Source of the DNA: JALORV01 sp963707445
GTDB taxonomy: Bacteria > Pseudomonadota > Gammaproteobacteria > Burkholderiales > Burkholderiaceae_F
Assembly (NCBI GenBank): GCA_963707445.1
Contig: CAVPPW010000011.1
Location: forward strand, 6,069-70,068
Direction of reading: 5' to 3'
DNA length: 64,000 bases
This document shows, piece after piece, positions 40,990 to 51,937 of this stretch. Numbering within the stretch: the stretch's first letter is position 1; each line of letters starts with the position of its first letter. The notes under the pieces are model-generated. The model searched no databases, had not been told where the DNA came from, and was given only the letters and a program-made list of their open reading frames with translations. Both the position numbers and the translations under genes were made by a program.

Positions 40990-41757
40990 GTCGTGACCGG
41001 CGGATCCTCGGGCAGTCCGGCCCAGTCCAGCAGATCCAGGTCAATCACCAGCGAAACGATCCGGCCGTCGGCGGCCCGGCCCCAGTAGGCCCCGTATTCG
41101 CCTTCGCCAAGGCCCGCCGTGAACAGCACGCCGCTGCCGCTGCCGACCTGCACGCGAGCCCAGGTCCAGGTCGGCCGCCGGTTTTCGCGCAGCACGCGCT
41201 CGAGATCGACGAGCAGCGCAGGGCGCTCGGCCAGTGCGCGCGCGCCACAGCGCCAGCGCCGCGGCATCGAACAGCGCGGCGACGCTCGATTCGACCTCGA
41301 ACACCGAGATCTCGTCGTCCTGCAACTCGTCATCGCCTTCGATGATGGCGTTGCTCCACGACTCTGCGTTGCCGTTCGGCCAGCTTCAGCTGCACGAAGG
41401 CGACGCGTTCGTCGCCGCCCGGCCGGCGCGCCAGCACCAACTGCAGCGGATAACGGCCCGGGACTGATCGTAGGGCCGGTAGGGCGCGCCGTCGAGCAGC
41501 AGCGCGTCGACGCCGGCCAACCGGCCGCTCGGAACGTCGATCGCGCCGAGGGTGAGCACCGCGAGGTCGACCGGATCCTCGTCGATCTGCGCCGGCTGCA
41601 CGATGTCGAGGTCGTCGATCGTGGTGAGCGGCAGGCGCTGTGGCACGCCGCCTTCGATGCGGATCGCGGGCTGTGCCGCGACCGGCGTCGCCGGCAGCGC
41701 TGCCAGACCGATCAGCGCGAGCAGCGCGCGGCGGGCCTTGGAATGCGACCGGGTCAT
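40986..41757 (-). CDS. DUF4241 protein with signal peptide (three indels)
   Basis: About 256 residues after correction. A signal peptide (RRALLALIGLAALPATPVAAQ) is followed by segments in three frames: IDDLDIVQPAQIDEDPVDLA, RYPLQLVLARRPGGDERVAF, SVFEVESSVAALFDAAALAL, and the closing GLGEGEYGAYWGRAADGRIV. The last block is the hallmark of DUF4241. Its start overlaps the stop of the sensor kinase upstream (ATGA), so it is the third gene of the ompR-envZ-type operon; a role in the same envelope response is inferred. Confidence 0.75.
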
Positions 41758-43091
41758 GCGGTGTTCTCCAGCGGCAGCGTCAGCTCGGCGCGCAGGCCAT
41801 GCGGTGAATTGGCCAGCAGCCGCAGCGCGCCGCCGTGCAGCCGCGCGATCCGCTGCACGATCGGCAGGCCCAGGCCGGCGCCGCCGCTGCCGCTGCGCGC
41901 ACTGTCGCCGCGCTCGAATGGACGCAGCAGGCGCTCGATCTGTTCGGCAGGAACGCCGGGCCCGTGATCGGCGACGGCGATCACGGCCTCCTGGCCGTCG
42001 GTCGTGACCGACACGGTGAGGTCGAGCCGGCCGCTCGCCGGATCGCGCCCGTACTTCACTGCGTTCATCAGCAGATTATCCAGCGCGCGGTCGAGTTCGG
42101 TGCGGTAGCCGCGCACGGTCACGGCCGGCGCAATGAGCAGATTCACGGTCGCGTGCGGCAGCTGTTCGATGCGCGCACGGCTGACGGCGTCGGCAACGAT
42201 GGCCGATACGTCGATGGGCTCGGCCGGCTGCTGCGGCGTGCGGCGGGCGTAGTCGAGAAACTGCCGCACGATCGCATCCATCTGAGCCAGATCGTCAATC
42301 ATCGCCGCACGGGTTTCGGTGGGCAGTCCGGCCATTTCGAGCTCGAGTCGCAGCCGCGTCAGCGGCGTGCGCAGGTCATGCGAGATCCCCGCCAGCAGCA
42401 CGGCACGGTCCTGCCTCGAGCTTGCCCAGGTCGGCGACCATGCGATTGAAGCTCTCGTTGACGGTCCGGATTTCGACGGGACCGATGGTCGGCAGCGGGG
42501 CCGGGCTCTGTCCCCGGCCGAGCTGTTCAGCCGCAACGGTCAAGCCGCGCCAGCGGCCGATTGATGACGCGGGTGATCAGTATCGCGCCGAGCACCGACA
42601 GCAGCAGCGCCACCGCGGCCCAGCCAATCCACTGCGTGCCGATGTTGCGCGCCACCGGGTCGCGATCGATGTAGAGCCAGTAGCGGTCCTCGTCGATCGA
42701 GAGACTGACCCAGACGCCTTCGACGCCGTTGACCCGCGACGCGACCCGGGTGCCCGGACCGAGCCGCTCGACGATCAGCGGGGCCGAGAGCCGCAGCAGC
42801 GAGCGCTCCGGCATCGGCACCACGACATCGCCGGGTTCGAGCGGCGCGATCCGGATGCCCTCGTTGCTCGCGAGTTCGGCCAGCAGGTCGCGCCGGACAT
42901 ACGGATCCGCATAGACCAGGCGCGGCGCGGGTCAGCTGCGCGATCGACACGATCTGCTGCGCGATGGTCGCCGCGCGCGGAGCGCGCTCGAACACGCGGA
43001 AGCTCTGCAGCCAGGCCGCCAGGCTGAGGACGATCAGCAGCAGGACGAGCAGCAGCGTCCGCCAGAACAGCGGCGGCGAGCGCAGCGCCAT
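41754..43091 (-). CDS. EnvZ-type sensor histidine kinase (three frame breaks)
   Basis: About 444 residues after removing bases near 42920, 42542 and 42411. Membrane helix (FWRTLLLVLLLIVLSLAAWL), periplasmic domain, second helix (WIGWAAVALLLSVLGAI), HAMP, HisKA with GISHDLRTPLTRLRLE, and HATPase (NLLMNAVKYG, DHGPGVP, GAGLGLPIVQRIA). It pairs with the OmpR-type regulator encoded 24 bases upstream; in Burkholderiales this pair is known as RisSA/AmgSR-like and responds to envelope stress. Confidence 0.92.
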
Positions 43092-43115
43092 TTCAGCCGC
43101 GGGCGCGGAACGCAG

Positions 43116-43841
<726 letters not shown>

Positions 43842-43982
43842 GGGATCGGGCTCATCCGGCGCGCATCGTACGGCCGGTCGCTGCGTCGGCGCCGAAGGGC
43901 TTCACAATCTGTTACAGACTTTACCGCGCGCGCCGCCCTGCGAATCCGACAATTGCGGTGCCCGACGAGTCCTCGTCCTACG

Positions 43983-44489
43983 ATGTCGCTGATGCCCCGC
44001 GAGTTTCCGGCTCTGCGCAACGGGCGCCTGTGGGCGCTCGCGGGATGCCTTTGCGCCGGCGCGGTACTTGCGCAGCCGCCGCCGGATGCCGGTGCGCGCC
44101 TGACGCCTGAGCAGCGCCAGCAGCTGTGGCAGCAGATGACCCCGGAGCAGCGCGAAACCTTTCGCGCGGCACGCACCCCGGAAGAGCGGCAGCGCGCCTG
44201 GCAGGCGCTGCGGCCTGAGCAGAAGCGCGAGATGTGGCAGTCGCTGTCACCTGAGCAGCGCGAGCTGATGATGCGACGCGTTCCGAACGACGAGCGCCGC
44301 CAGATGTGGCAGAAGATGACGCCGGAGGAGCGCGAAGCGATGCGCCAGCGGTTCCTGCAGCAGCGCGAGCAGCACGCGGGTGATGGCGGTCAGCGCCGCC
44401 TGACGCCCGAGGAGCGACAGCGCCTGCGCGACCAGATCCGCGAAGCCCAGGGCAACTGGAAGGGCAAGAAGCAGGGCGACGGACGCTGA
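43983..44489 (+). CDS. DUF3106 exported repeat protein
   Basis: 168 residues: a signal peptide (LWALAGCLCAGAVLAQ) then six imperfect repeats of the type LTPEQRQQLWQQM / MTPEQRETFR / LSPEQRELMMRR, the DUF3106 pattern. Highly charged and helical; similar in style to periplasmic CpxP/Spy-type stress proteins. It is divergent from the OmpR operon, so regulation by that system is plausible. Confidence 0.85.
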   Translation: MSLMPREFPALRNGRLWALAGCLCAGAVLAQPPPDAGARLTPEQRQQLWQQMTPEQRETFRAARTPEERQRAWQALRPEQKREMWQSLSPEQRELMMRRVPNDERRQMWQKMTPEEREAMRQRFLQQREQHAGDGGQRRLTPEERQRLRDQIREAQGNWKGKKQGDGR

Positions 44490-44502
44490 GCGCGGTCCGC
44501 CG

Positions 44503-45070
44503 TCAGGCGCGCTCGACGTAGGATCCGTCGTCGGTGTTGACGCGGATCTTTTCGCCGGTATTGACGAACGGCGGCACCTGCACCGAGATTCCGGTCTCGA
44601 GCTTGGCGGGCTTGAAGGACGTGGTCGCCGATCGCGTTCTTGATGCCGGGCTCGGTGTCGACGACCTCGAGCACGACCGTCGTCGGCAGCTGGATGCCGA
44701 TCGCACGCCCGTTGTGGAAGTTGATCTCGACCTCCATGTTCGGCATCAGGTAGCCGGTCTGGCCTTCGAGAAAGTCCTCGCCCAGCGTAAGCTGCTCGTA
44801 GGTCTCGTTGTCCATGAAGACCCAGTTGCTGCCGTCGTGGTACGAATAGGTCATCGTGCGGCGGTCGATGAACGGACGCTCGATTTTCTCGTCGGTCGAC
44901 AGACGCTCGTTGCGCTTCTGTCCGCTTTCGATGTCCTTGATCTCGATCTGCATGTAGGCGCCGCCACGGCCGCCGACGTGCACGTGATAGCTCTTCAGCA
45001 CGCGCCAGACGCGCTTGTCGAACTCCAGCAGGTTGCCGACGCGAATTTCCGTGGCGAGGATCTTGGCCAT
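44503..45070 (-). CDS. efp: elongation factor P (frame break near 44617)
   Basis: About 188 residues. Three OB-like domains; starts MAKILATEIRVGNLLEF. It relieves ribosome stalling at polyproline. The tip loop that carries the modified residue reads HVGGRGGAYM, with Arg at position 35 and Gly where Pro is common. Removing one base near 44617 restores GDHVFKPAKLETGISVQVPP and the conserved end EKIRVNTDDGSYVERA. Divergent from uvrC. Confidence 0.95.
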
Positions 45071-45367
45071 CTCTGTCTCTTTGAGTCGTTCGTTCAGTTT
45101 GCTGTCAATTCGCGCGGCACGCGGGCTTGACGGGCCTGCCGCCGGGCGGGGCGCCGCCGATACGGATACGGGTCGCTTATTCAACGTCGCGTCCGGCCAG
45201 GGTGCTTCGCCTCGATCCCGGCCGCGGCAGCACCGGTCGCTCATAGAATCCGGGCATGGGCACCAAGCCCGCCGGCACCGGAGACCTTCATCGGCGCGGA
45301 ACCCGCACAGGTCCCGTATCGCAACCGGAGAAAAGCCCGCGATTATAGGCCGCGCCTCTGTGAGCTC

Positions 45368-47213
45368 ATGACCGCCCCTGAATCCGAATTCGACCCGCGC
45401 CGCGTGATCGACGGCCTGCCGCATCTGCCGGGCGTCTACCGCATGCTGGACGCCGCCGGGTCCGCGCTCTATGTCGGCAAGGCGCGCGACCTGAAGAAGC
45501 GCGTCGCAACTTACTTCAACAGGGACGTCGGGCCATGGACCGCGCACATGCTGGCACGCGTTGCGCGCATCGACACGACGGTCACCCGCTCCGAGGCCGA
45601 GGCGCTGCTGCTCGAGAACAGCCTGATCAAGTCGCTGGCGCCGCGTTACAACATCGCCTTCCGCGACGACAAGTCGTATCCGTACCTGAAGTTCACGAAC
45701 CACGAGTTTCCCCGCATCGCGTACTACCGCGGCGCGGTCGACCGCCGCGGACAGTATTTCGGGCCGTATCCGAACGCCTGGGCGGTCAAGGACAGCATCC
45801 AGCTGCTGCAGAAGGTGTTCCGGCTGCGCACCTGCGAGGACACGGTGTTCGCGAACCGCTCGCGTCCCTGCCTGCTGCACCAGATCCACCGCTGCAGCGC
45901 GCCGTGCGTCGGACTGATCGACGCGGCGAGCTATGCGCAGGACGTCGACCGCTCGGTGCGCTTTCTGCGCGGGGATACCGACGACGTGATGCGCGAACTG
46001 GAGGAGCGGATGCAGCAGCTCGCCGCCGAGCTGAAGTTCGAGGAAGCGGCCGCGGTCCGTGACCGCCTCGGCGCACTGTCGCGCGTGCTGCACCAGCAGG
46101 CGATGGAGACATCGGACGCCGATGCCGACGTGCTCGCCATCGTGACCGAGGGCGGGCAGGCCTGCGTCAACCTGGCGATGATCCGGGGCGGGCGCCATCT
46201 CGGCGACAAGGCGAATTTTCCCGCGCGCACCGGCGAGGTGACCGAGGCGGCGGAAATCCTCGAAGCCTTCATCTCGCAGCACTACGCCGCGCAGCCTTGT
46301 CCGCCGACGCTGGTCGTCAACGCCGACATCGACGCCGACGAGGTTGGCGCGTTTCTCTCCGTGGCGAACGGTCGGCGCGTGCAGATCGTCCGCCATCCGC
46401 AGGAGAGCCGGCGCCGCTGGCTCGAGATGGCCGAGGCCAACGCGCGGCTCGCGCTGGCACGCCGGCTCGCCGAAGAGGGGTCGCAGATGGCGCGCACGCG
46501 TGCGCTGATCGAGCGCTCTCGGCCTCGATATCGGCGACGAGGATGCCGACAAGCTGCGCATCGAGTGTTTCGACGTCAGCCACACCGCAGGCGAGGCGAC
46601 GCAGGCGTCCTGCGTGGTCTACGCGAACCACCAGATGCGCCCGTCGGAGTACCGCCGCTTCAACATCGAGGGGATCGAGCCCGGAGACGACTACGCAGCG
46701 ATGCGCCAGGTGCTGTCACGCCGCTTCGCCCCGGTCGCCCGCGGCGAGGCGCCGCTGCCGCAACTGGTGCTGGTCGACGGCGGCAAGGGCCAGGTGATGG
46801 TCGCGCGCCAGGTGTTCGAGGAACTCGGCCTCGACCCCGGCGTGCTCGTCGGCGTCGCGAAAGGCGAGGAGCGCAAGGTCGGTCTCGAGGAACTCGTTTA
46901 TCCAGACGACCGCCCGTCGCTGGTGCTCGGCCGCGAGTCGCAGGCGCTGATGCTGGTCGCGCAGATCCGCGACGAGGCGCACCGCTTCGCGATCACCGGC
47001 ATGCGTGCGCGCCGTTCGAAGGCCCGCCAGAGTTCGCAGCTCGAGACGATGGACGGCATCGGGCCGAAGCGGCGCCAGCGGCTGCTGGCGCGCTTCGGCG
47101 GAATGCGCGGACTCGCGGCCGCATCGATCGACGACATCGCAACCGTCGAAGGCGTTTCGCGTAAGCTCGCGGAGAGGATTTACGCGCAGTTGCATGGCCA
47201 GCCCACCGAATAA
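45368..47213 (+). CDS. uvrC: excinuclease ABC subunit C (frame break near 46516)
   Basis: About 614 residues. Order: GIY-YIG nuclease (GVYRMLDAAGSALYVGKARD), Cys region CLLHQIHRCSAPCVG, UVR motif, RNase H-like nuclease (IECFDVSH, VLVDGGKGQ) and C-terminal helix-hairpin-helix pair (DGIGPKRRQRLLARFGG). It makes both incisions in nucleotide excision repair. Removing one T near 46516 restores IERLGLDIGDEDADKLR. pgsA overlaps its 3' end. Confidence 0.95.
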
Positions 47214-47790
47214 CCCACCGCTGACCTTCAACGTGCCGATGGCGCTCACCTGGGCGCGCATCGCCATGATCCCGGTCATCGTCGGCATCTTCTATGTGCC
47301 GGATGCGTGGTACCCGGAGCACTGGAAGAATGCCACTGCCTGCTGGCTGTTCGTGCTGGCGGCGGTGACCGACGCGTTCGACGGCTACATCGCACGCCGC
47401 TACGGCATGGTGAGCCGCCTCGGCGCCTTCCTCGATCCGGTCGCCGACAAGCTGATGGTGTGCGCGGCGCTGGTCGTGCTGCTGTCGCTCGGCCGCGTCG
47501 ACGAGTTCGTCGCGCTGGTGATCATCGGCCGCGAGATCACGGTCTCGGCATTGCGCGAGTGGATGGCACAGATCGGCAAGTCGGCGAGCGTCGCCGTCAA
47601 CTCGCTCGGCAAGATCAAGACCATCGCGCAGATGGTCGCGATCCCGATGCTGCTGTTCCACGACCGGCTCTTCGGCCTGATCGACGTACACGCGATCGGC
47701 ACGCTGCTCATCTACATCGCTGCGGCCCTCACGGTGTACTCGATGCTGGTGTATCTGCGCATGGCGTGGCCGCACCTCAGCGATCGCTGA
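47194..47790 (+). CDS. pgsA: CDP-diacylglycerol-glycerol-3-phosphate 3-phosphatidyltransferase
   Basis: 198 residues. The CDP-alcohol phosphotransferase signature is complete: DAFDGYIARRYGMVSR followed by LGAFLDPVADK. Several membrane helices. It makes phosphatidylglycerophosphate for anionic phospholipids. The ATG overlaps the end of uvrC by 20 bases, the common uvrC-pgsA arrangement in proteobacteria. No frame damage. Confidence 0.95.
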   Translation: MASPPNNPPLTFNVPMALTWARIAMIPVIVGIFYVPDAWYPEHWKNATACWLFVLAAVTDAFDGYIARRYGMVSRLGAFLDPVADKLMVCAALVVLLSLGRVDEFVALVIIGREITVSALREWMAQIGKSASVAVNSLGKIKTIAQMVAIPMLLFHDRLFGLIDVHAIGTLLIYIAAALTVYSMLVYLRMAWPHLSDR

Positions 47791-47802
47791 AACGCCATCG
47801 CT

Positions 47803-47830
47803 TTGACACCCCTCAGCGCGCCGCTATAAT
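47803..47830 (+). promoter_or_regulatory. sigma-70 promoter for tRNA-Gly
   Basis: TTGACA (47803-47808) and TATAAT (47825-47830) are both perfect consensus boxes, 16 bases apart, 12 bases before the tRNA-Gly 5' end. Confidence 0.85.
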
Positions 47831-47842
47831 TTCGCTCCTCGC

Positions 47843-47918
47843 GCGGGAATAGCTCAGTTGGTAGAGCGCAACCTTGCCAAGGTTGAGGTCGCGAGTTCGA
47901 GACTCGTTTCCCGCTCCA
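47843..47918 (+). tRNA. tRNA-Gly (GCC anticodon)
   Basis: 76 bases including encoded CCA. Acceptor GCGGGAA pairs with TTCCCGC; D-loop AGCTCAGTTGGTAGAGC; anticodon loop CTTGCCAAG; T-arm with GTTCGAGAC. Confidence 0.97.
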
Positions 47919-47931
47919 AGTTTCTTGCTAC

Positions 47932-47964
47932 AAGGGGAAGCCGGCGTGCTTCCCCTTTGGTTTT
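47932..47964 (+). terminator. Rho-independent terminator between the two tRNAs
   Basis: AAGGGGAAGC (47932-47941) and GCTTCCCCTT (47948-47957) form a perfect ten-pair stem with a six-base loop, followed by TGGTTTT. It ends ten bases before tRNA-Cys. Confidence 0.75.
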
Positions 47965-47974
47965 GAGCCCCATT

Positions 47975-48048
47975 GGCGGGGTGGCAGAGTGGCCATGCAG
48001 CGGACTGCAAATCCGTGTACGCCGGTTCGATTCCGACCCCCGCCTCCA
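47975..48048 (+). tRNA. tRNA-Cys (GCA anticodon)
   Basis: 74 bases including CCA. Acceptor GGCGGGG pairs with CCCCGCC, discriminator T; anticodon loop CTGCAAA; T-arm GGTTCGATTCC. Confidence 0.96.
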
Positions 48049-48237
48049 GTCTTCCATGCCATGTCTGTCGGCGAAGGCCATCCGGTCTGCGAGCCCCGTG
48101 CGGGGGCCAGAAGCGGACATAGGACCCTTATCCAATTCGTGGCGCCGAACCCAGCTGCGCTCGCTTGTTGGCGCTTCGGTTTTCGACCACGATACCTCTA
48201 GATCGTCGTACAAGTGGCTTGTCGCAAGCGCAGCGCG

Positions 48238-49905
48238 TCAGACACGCGAATGCAAATACATTGACAGTTCTTCTTCAAGAGTCTCCGGGTTGACGGGTTT
48301 GACGAGGTGTCCGTCGAATCCTGCGGCTGTGGACTTGCGGCGGTCGTCCTCCTGGCCCCAGCCGGTCACCGCGATCAGCGTCGTCTGCGCACCCCACTCA
48401 TGGTCCCGGATTCGACGGCACGCCTCGTATCCGTTCATTTTGGGCATGCCAAGATCAAGGAGCACCATATGCGGACGGAAGTCTTCAGCGAGCTGCACGG
48501 CGTTCTCTCCATCGTAGGCAACTTGAACGTGGTGCCCCTTCAATTCCAGAAGCACGGATAGGCTTGCCGCTGCGTCACGGTTGTCGTCCACGACCAGGAT
48601 CTTCAATCTTTGTGGAGTTACCACCGTGCTTACTGGTGTCGCGGAAACCGCGTCGAGCGCCAATCGTGTCGGCACACGTACACGGAATTCGCTTCCACGG
48701 CCGAGACCCTCGCTGTGTGCCTGGATTGTGCCGCCGTGCAATGCCACCAGACCCTTGGCAAGTGAAAGACCGATGCCCAAGCCACCCTGAGCGTTCGACG
48801 ACTGACTTTCGAGCTGGGTGAACATCTCGAAAATCGAGTCCAAACTCTCGCCAGGAATGCCGATGCCATTGTCGCTGACCGAGACCTCGACCTCGTCCCC
48901 GCGATGCTCAGCCTTCAGCGCTATCCGTCCTCCGGGCGGCGTGTACTTTGCCGCGTTGTTGAGCAGGTTCGAAAGAATCTGAGCAAAGCGCACCGGGTCG
49001 GCATTGAGAAACGCAGGCTCGGAAGGTGCCGATACGGAGAATGCGTGTCCCATCTGCTCGATCAGCGAACGGTTCGCTTCCACCGCCGCGTCCACAAGGT
49101 GCCGGAGGTCTGTCCGCTCGTGATGAAGTGCGATCTTGCCCCGTGAAATCCGGCTGACGTCGAGGAGATCGTCGAGCAGGCGCGCCATGTGCTGAAGCTG
49201 ACGCTCCATCATCGCCAGAACCGTTTGCGATCGCGGCTCGGTATCCGTCATCCGAAGGATGGCTACCCCGGTTCGGATCGGCGCCAGTGGATTGCGCAGT
49301 TCGTGGGCGAGGCTCGCGAGGAACACGTCCTTGCGGCGACCTGCCTCCCTCAAATGTGTGACCCGCCTGCCGATGAACACGAACCACGGAAACGTTACTG
49401 CCATAACGACCAGCTGGAGCAGGTCCAGGCGCAACACCTCCACGTCCTCGTCGCCGGCGTAGCGCAGCCCGGTCATGAGCGCGAAGCAAGCCAACGATAT
49501 CGAGCCGAGAACAGCCAGCGGTGTGCCACTCGAACGCAGCATTCCGAACATCAATGCGACGAAAAAGAAGGCGGCGAATGCGAGTCGGGTGTCGGGTGCG
49601 CGGTAGCCCACGAACAACATCGTGGACACCGCGGCGAAAAACTGAAGTGCTGTGAGACTGGGATCGGGGAACCGCAGGTTCAACCCTAAGCGGAAGAGCG
49701 CGAAGAACGCGATTATCACCACCGTGACTATTGTCGAAGCTTGAACAAGCGTCTCGCGGTCCACCTTGCCCTGTGTGTGAAAGATAGCGAGCACGACTAG
49801 GTAAAGCACCGAGAACGTACTGGCGAGCAGGAACCGTCGGAAGCGAAGGCGCTGGTTGACCTCGTTCCGTGTCAGCGACGGAATGGCAGCAATCGGATCG
49901 CGCAT
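48238..49905 (-). CDS. hybrid sensor histidine kinase with receiver domain
   Basis: 555 residues. About six membrane helices in the first 180 residues with no recognised sensor domain, then HisKA with LAHELRNPLAPIRTG, HATPase (NLLNNAAKYTP, DNGIGIPG, GGLGIGLSLAKG) and a C-terminal receiver (VVDDNRDAAAS, phospho-acceptor in LLDLGMPKMNG, final HLVKPV). The kinase-receiver half closely parallels the MASE1 hybrid kinase at 27634. No partner regulator is adjacent. Confidence 0.93.
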   Translation of the reverse strand: MRDPIAAIPSLTRNEVNQRLRFRRFLLASTFSVLYLVVLAIFHTQGKVDRETLVQASTIVTVVIIAFFALFRLGLNLRFPDPSLTALQFFAAVSTMLFVGYRAPDTRLAFAAFFFVALMFGMLRSSGTPLAVLGSISLACFALMTGLRYAGDEDVEVLRLDLLQLVVMAVTFPWFVFIGRRVTHLREAGRRKDVFLASLAHELRNPLAPIRTGVAILRMTDTEPRSQTVLAMMERQLQHMARLLDDLLDVSRISRGKIALHHERTDLRHLVDAAVEANRSLIEQMGHAFSVSAPSEPAFLNADPVRFAQILSNLLNNAAKYTPPGGRIALKAEHRGDEVEVSVSDNGIGIPGESLDSIFEMFTQLESQSSNAQGGLGIGLSLAKGLVALHGGTIQAHSEGLGRGSEFRVRVPTRLALDAVSATPVSTVVTPQRLKILVVDDNRDAAASLSVLLELKGHHVQVAYDGENAVQLAEDFRPHMVLLDLGMPKMNGYEACRRIRDHEWGAQTTLIAVTGWGQEDDRRKSTAAGFDGHLVKPVNPETLEEELSMYLHSRV

Positions 49906-50030
49906 TGAATTGCGCCGGACGGCGGAAGCATGCAGTCTGCGCCTGCCTGGACAGATTTACGATCCCGATGTCCGGTACGCGAGCTAAAGGACCGGGACAT
50001 GGATGATCGTCGAGACGACGAGGGAGCTGA

Positions 50031-50240
50031 TCACCGATTCTTCTTGCGCTTCCGCGGCTTCCGTTTGGGCGGGACGCCAAGCAACGCGTCAACGAAAATC
50101 TTTGTTGCCTGCGTAGTGGCGGCAGCGGCTTGGCGCTTGGTCTGCGAAACCGCATGGCTGCGTACGGTGTTGGCAGCCGTGTTGAATGAACTGAGCCACA
50201 TGCTCATGAACGGGTTCTTTTTGAGCCAAGGATTGGACAT
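50031..50240 (-). CDS. conserved small basic protein, uncharacterised
   Basis: 69 residues: MSNPWLKKNPFMSMWLSSFN, a helical Ala/Gln middle, and a very basic end (PPKRKPRKRKKNR). GAGGAACACGA precedes the ATG. I recall similar short proteins with the KNPF-SMWLS start and a Lys/Arg-rich tail in Burkholderiales; no function is known to me. The basic tail suggests binding to nucleic acid or granule surfaces. Confidence 0.65.
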   Translation of the reverse strand: MSNPWLKKNPFMSMWLSSFNTAANTVRSHAVSQTKRQAAAATTQATKIFVDALLGVPPKRKPRKRKKNR

Positions 50241-50643
50241 TCGTGTTCCTCAAGCCGTACTGCAGGTTCGGCCGTGCGACGACGGGCTAGCCTCGACGGA
50301 ACCAGTCGAGCACCGGAGACGGGTCAGGCGATTAGCTTCTCTTTGCGCGTTGAGCGAGCGGCGCCCAGTGCGGCGGTGTCCAGCCCGCTTTTCTAGCTAC
50401 GGCCCGCAACTAAGCAAATGGTGAACCCAGCGACACCTTCTGCCCCGATGTGGCCAACAGCGTTGGCTATAGGTGGGGCTGCAATACCCTGCGCAGAGCT
50501 ATGAATGCTACGGAATCAGAGATGTCTGCAACCGGTCGCGTGCTGCCGATCAGGTTGAGTGCGCTACTGGCAGTTTGAAGCACTTTCGATGGCGCATTTG
50601 GCACATGCCGCCGAGGCGGTATGCGTGCTCCAATCTCCGCACG
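50241..50643. other. intergenic region, no gene recognised
   Basis: About 400 bases between the small basic gene and the M28 peptidase. An open frame from 50473 continues into the peptidase, but its first 57 codons do not look like a signal peptide or family sequence. Confidence 0.5.
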
Positions 50644-51522
50644 ATGCGACCTGACGGGGCTGCTTCCTTGGAGTTGGCGCTACGCCAACAGGTCGACCAC
50701 CTTGCCGGTCGCATCGGCGAGCGCCATGTGCAGCGGCCGCAAGCGCTGCACGCAGCCGAAGCGTTCATCCGCGAGACCTGGGAGGCGCTCGGCTACCAGG
50801 TCGTGCGGCAAGCCTACGATGCTGCGGGCGTCGAGTCGGCCAACCTCGAAATCACACTGCCGGGCACCGATCGCGCCGGCGAGATCATCCTGGTCGGCGC
50901 GCATTACGACACCGTGCCCGGCTCGCCCGGCGCCGACGACAATGCCAGCGGCGTCGCGGCGCTGTTGGAACTGGCCCGCCTTCTGCGCGGGTGCCGACGC
51001 GCGCGCACGATCCGCCTGGTGGCCTTCGTGAATGAAGAGCCGCCTTTTTTCTATTGGGGCGAGATGGGCAGCACGGTGTACGCACGCGCCGCGCGAAGCC
51101 GCGGCGACGACATTCGTGTGATGTTTTCTCTGGAGATGCTGGGCTGCTACAGCGACGTGCCGGGCAGCCAAAATTACCCTCCGCCGCTGGGCCTGTTCTA
51201 CCCGAAGCAGGGCAACTTCATCGGCTTCGTCTCGAACCTGCGATCGCGCCGCGCGCTGCGCGAAGCCTTCGGCGCCTTTGCTCGCCACTGCACCTTTCCC
51301 GCAGAACGCTTGGCGGCGCCGTCCTTCGTGCCCGGCGTTGCCTGGAGCGATCAACTGTCGTTCTGGCGCGCAGGCTATCCGGCGCTGATGGTCACCGACA
51401 CCGCCTTCTACCGCTATCGGCACTATCACGCGCCGACCGACACACCCGAGAAGCTTGACTACGCACGGATGGCCGCTGTGGTCGAGGGCCTGGCGCGGAT
51501 GCTGGGGGCGCTCGCGAGCTGA
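50644..51522 (+). CDS. M28-family zinc aminopeptidase
   Basis: 292 residues. Zinc-site motifs of family M28: GAHYDTVPGSPGADDNASG (His and Asp ligands), FVNEEPPFF (catalytic and ligand Glu) and YRHYHAPTDTPEKLDY (last His). No signal peptide is evident with the ATG at 50644, so cytosolic or non-classically exported. A lone gene; the substrate is unknown. Confidence 0.88.
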   Translation: MRPDGAASLELALRQQVDHLAGRIGERHVQRPQALHAAEAFIRETWEALGYQVVRQAYDAAGVESANLEITLPGTDRAGEIILVGAHYDTVPGSPGADDNASGVAALLELARLLRGCRRARTIRLVAFVNEEPPFFYWGEMGSTVYARAARSRGDDIRVMFSLEMLGCYSDVPGSQNYPPPLGLFYPKQGNFIGFVSNLRSRRALREAFGAFARHCTFPAERLAAPSFVPGVAWSDQLSFWRAGYPALMVTDTAFYRYRHYHAPTDTPEKLDYARMAAVVEGLARMLGALAS

Positions 51523-51601
51523 TTGGCACGGCAATCTCGCCCATGTGCCGGTCGGCTTCCGGTTTTCGTTCAGGGTGGAAGCCGCGGCTCTTTCAGACGA
51601 T

Positions 51602-51937
51602 CTATGCTTGCCAGACGCCGTAGCCGGCTTCGCGCAGGCCGATAGCAAGTTCAACTTCCATGTCGCGCGCGCCGTCGTAGGGCATGGGATTGAAGGCCTC
51701 GTAGAGGTCGGGGACCAGACGCAGCCCGAAGTCTCGAACGAAGCGGTTCGACTGGATGCCGGCCTTGTGTTTGTCGAAGCGAACGTCAGGATCAAGGCCC
51801 GTCATCCCAACGTAGACGAACGGCATCCCCAACACATAGCCCGGGTTCGCCTTGCGAAAGCGGGACTCATTCCATACCGCCGCCGACAACTCCACCACGT
51901 AGACGCTGTAGCGATGGACCGGTCGGCGTGAAGCCAT
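51602..51937 (-). CDS. GIY-YIG-like small protein
   Basis: 111 residues with VYVVELSAAVW near the start, MPFVYVGMTGLDPDVRFDKH, then FVRDFGLRLVPDLY, and a Glu in MEVELAIGLREAGYGVWQA. The order YVV ... VYVGMT ... R-F ... H-K-A-G ... E resembles a degenerate GIY-YIG nuclease domain. Function unknown. Confidence 0.6.
   Translation of the reverse strand: MASRRPVHRYSVYVVELSAAVWNESRFRKANPGYVLGMPFVYVGMTGLDPDVRFDKHKAGIQSNRFVRDFGLRLVPDLYEAFNPMPYDGARDMEVELAIGLREAGYGVWQA

Noticed and set aside
45342..45347. TATAAT on the minus strand as an efp promoter
   Set aside because: It is about 270 bases from the efp start with no -35 partner that I can see, so the assignment is too weak.
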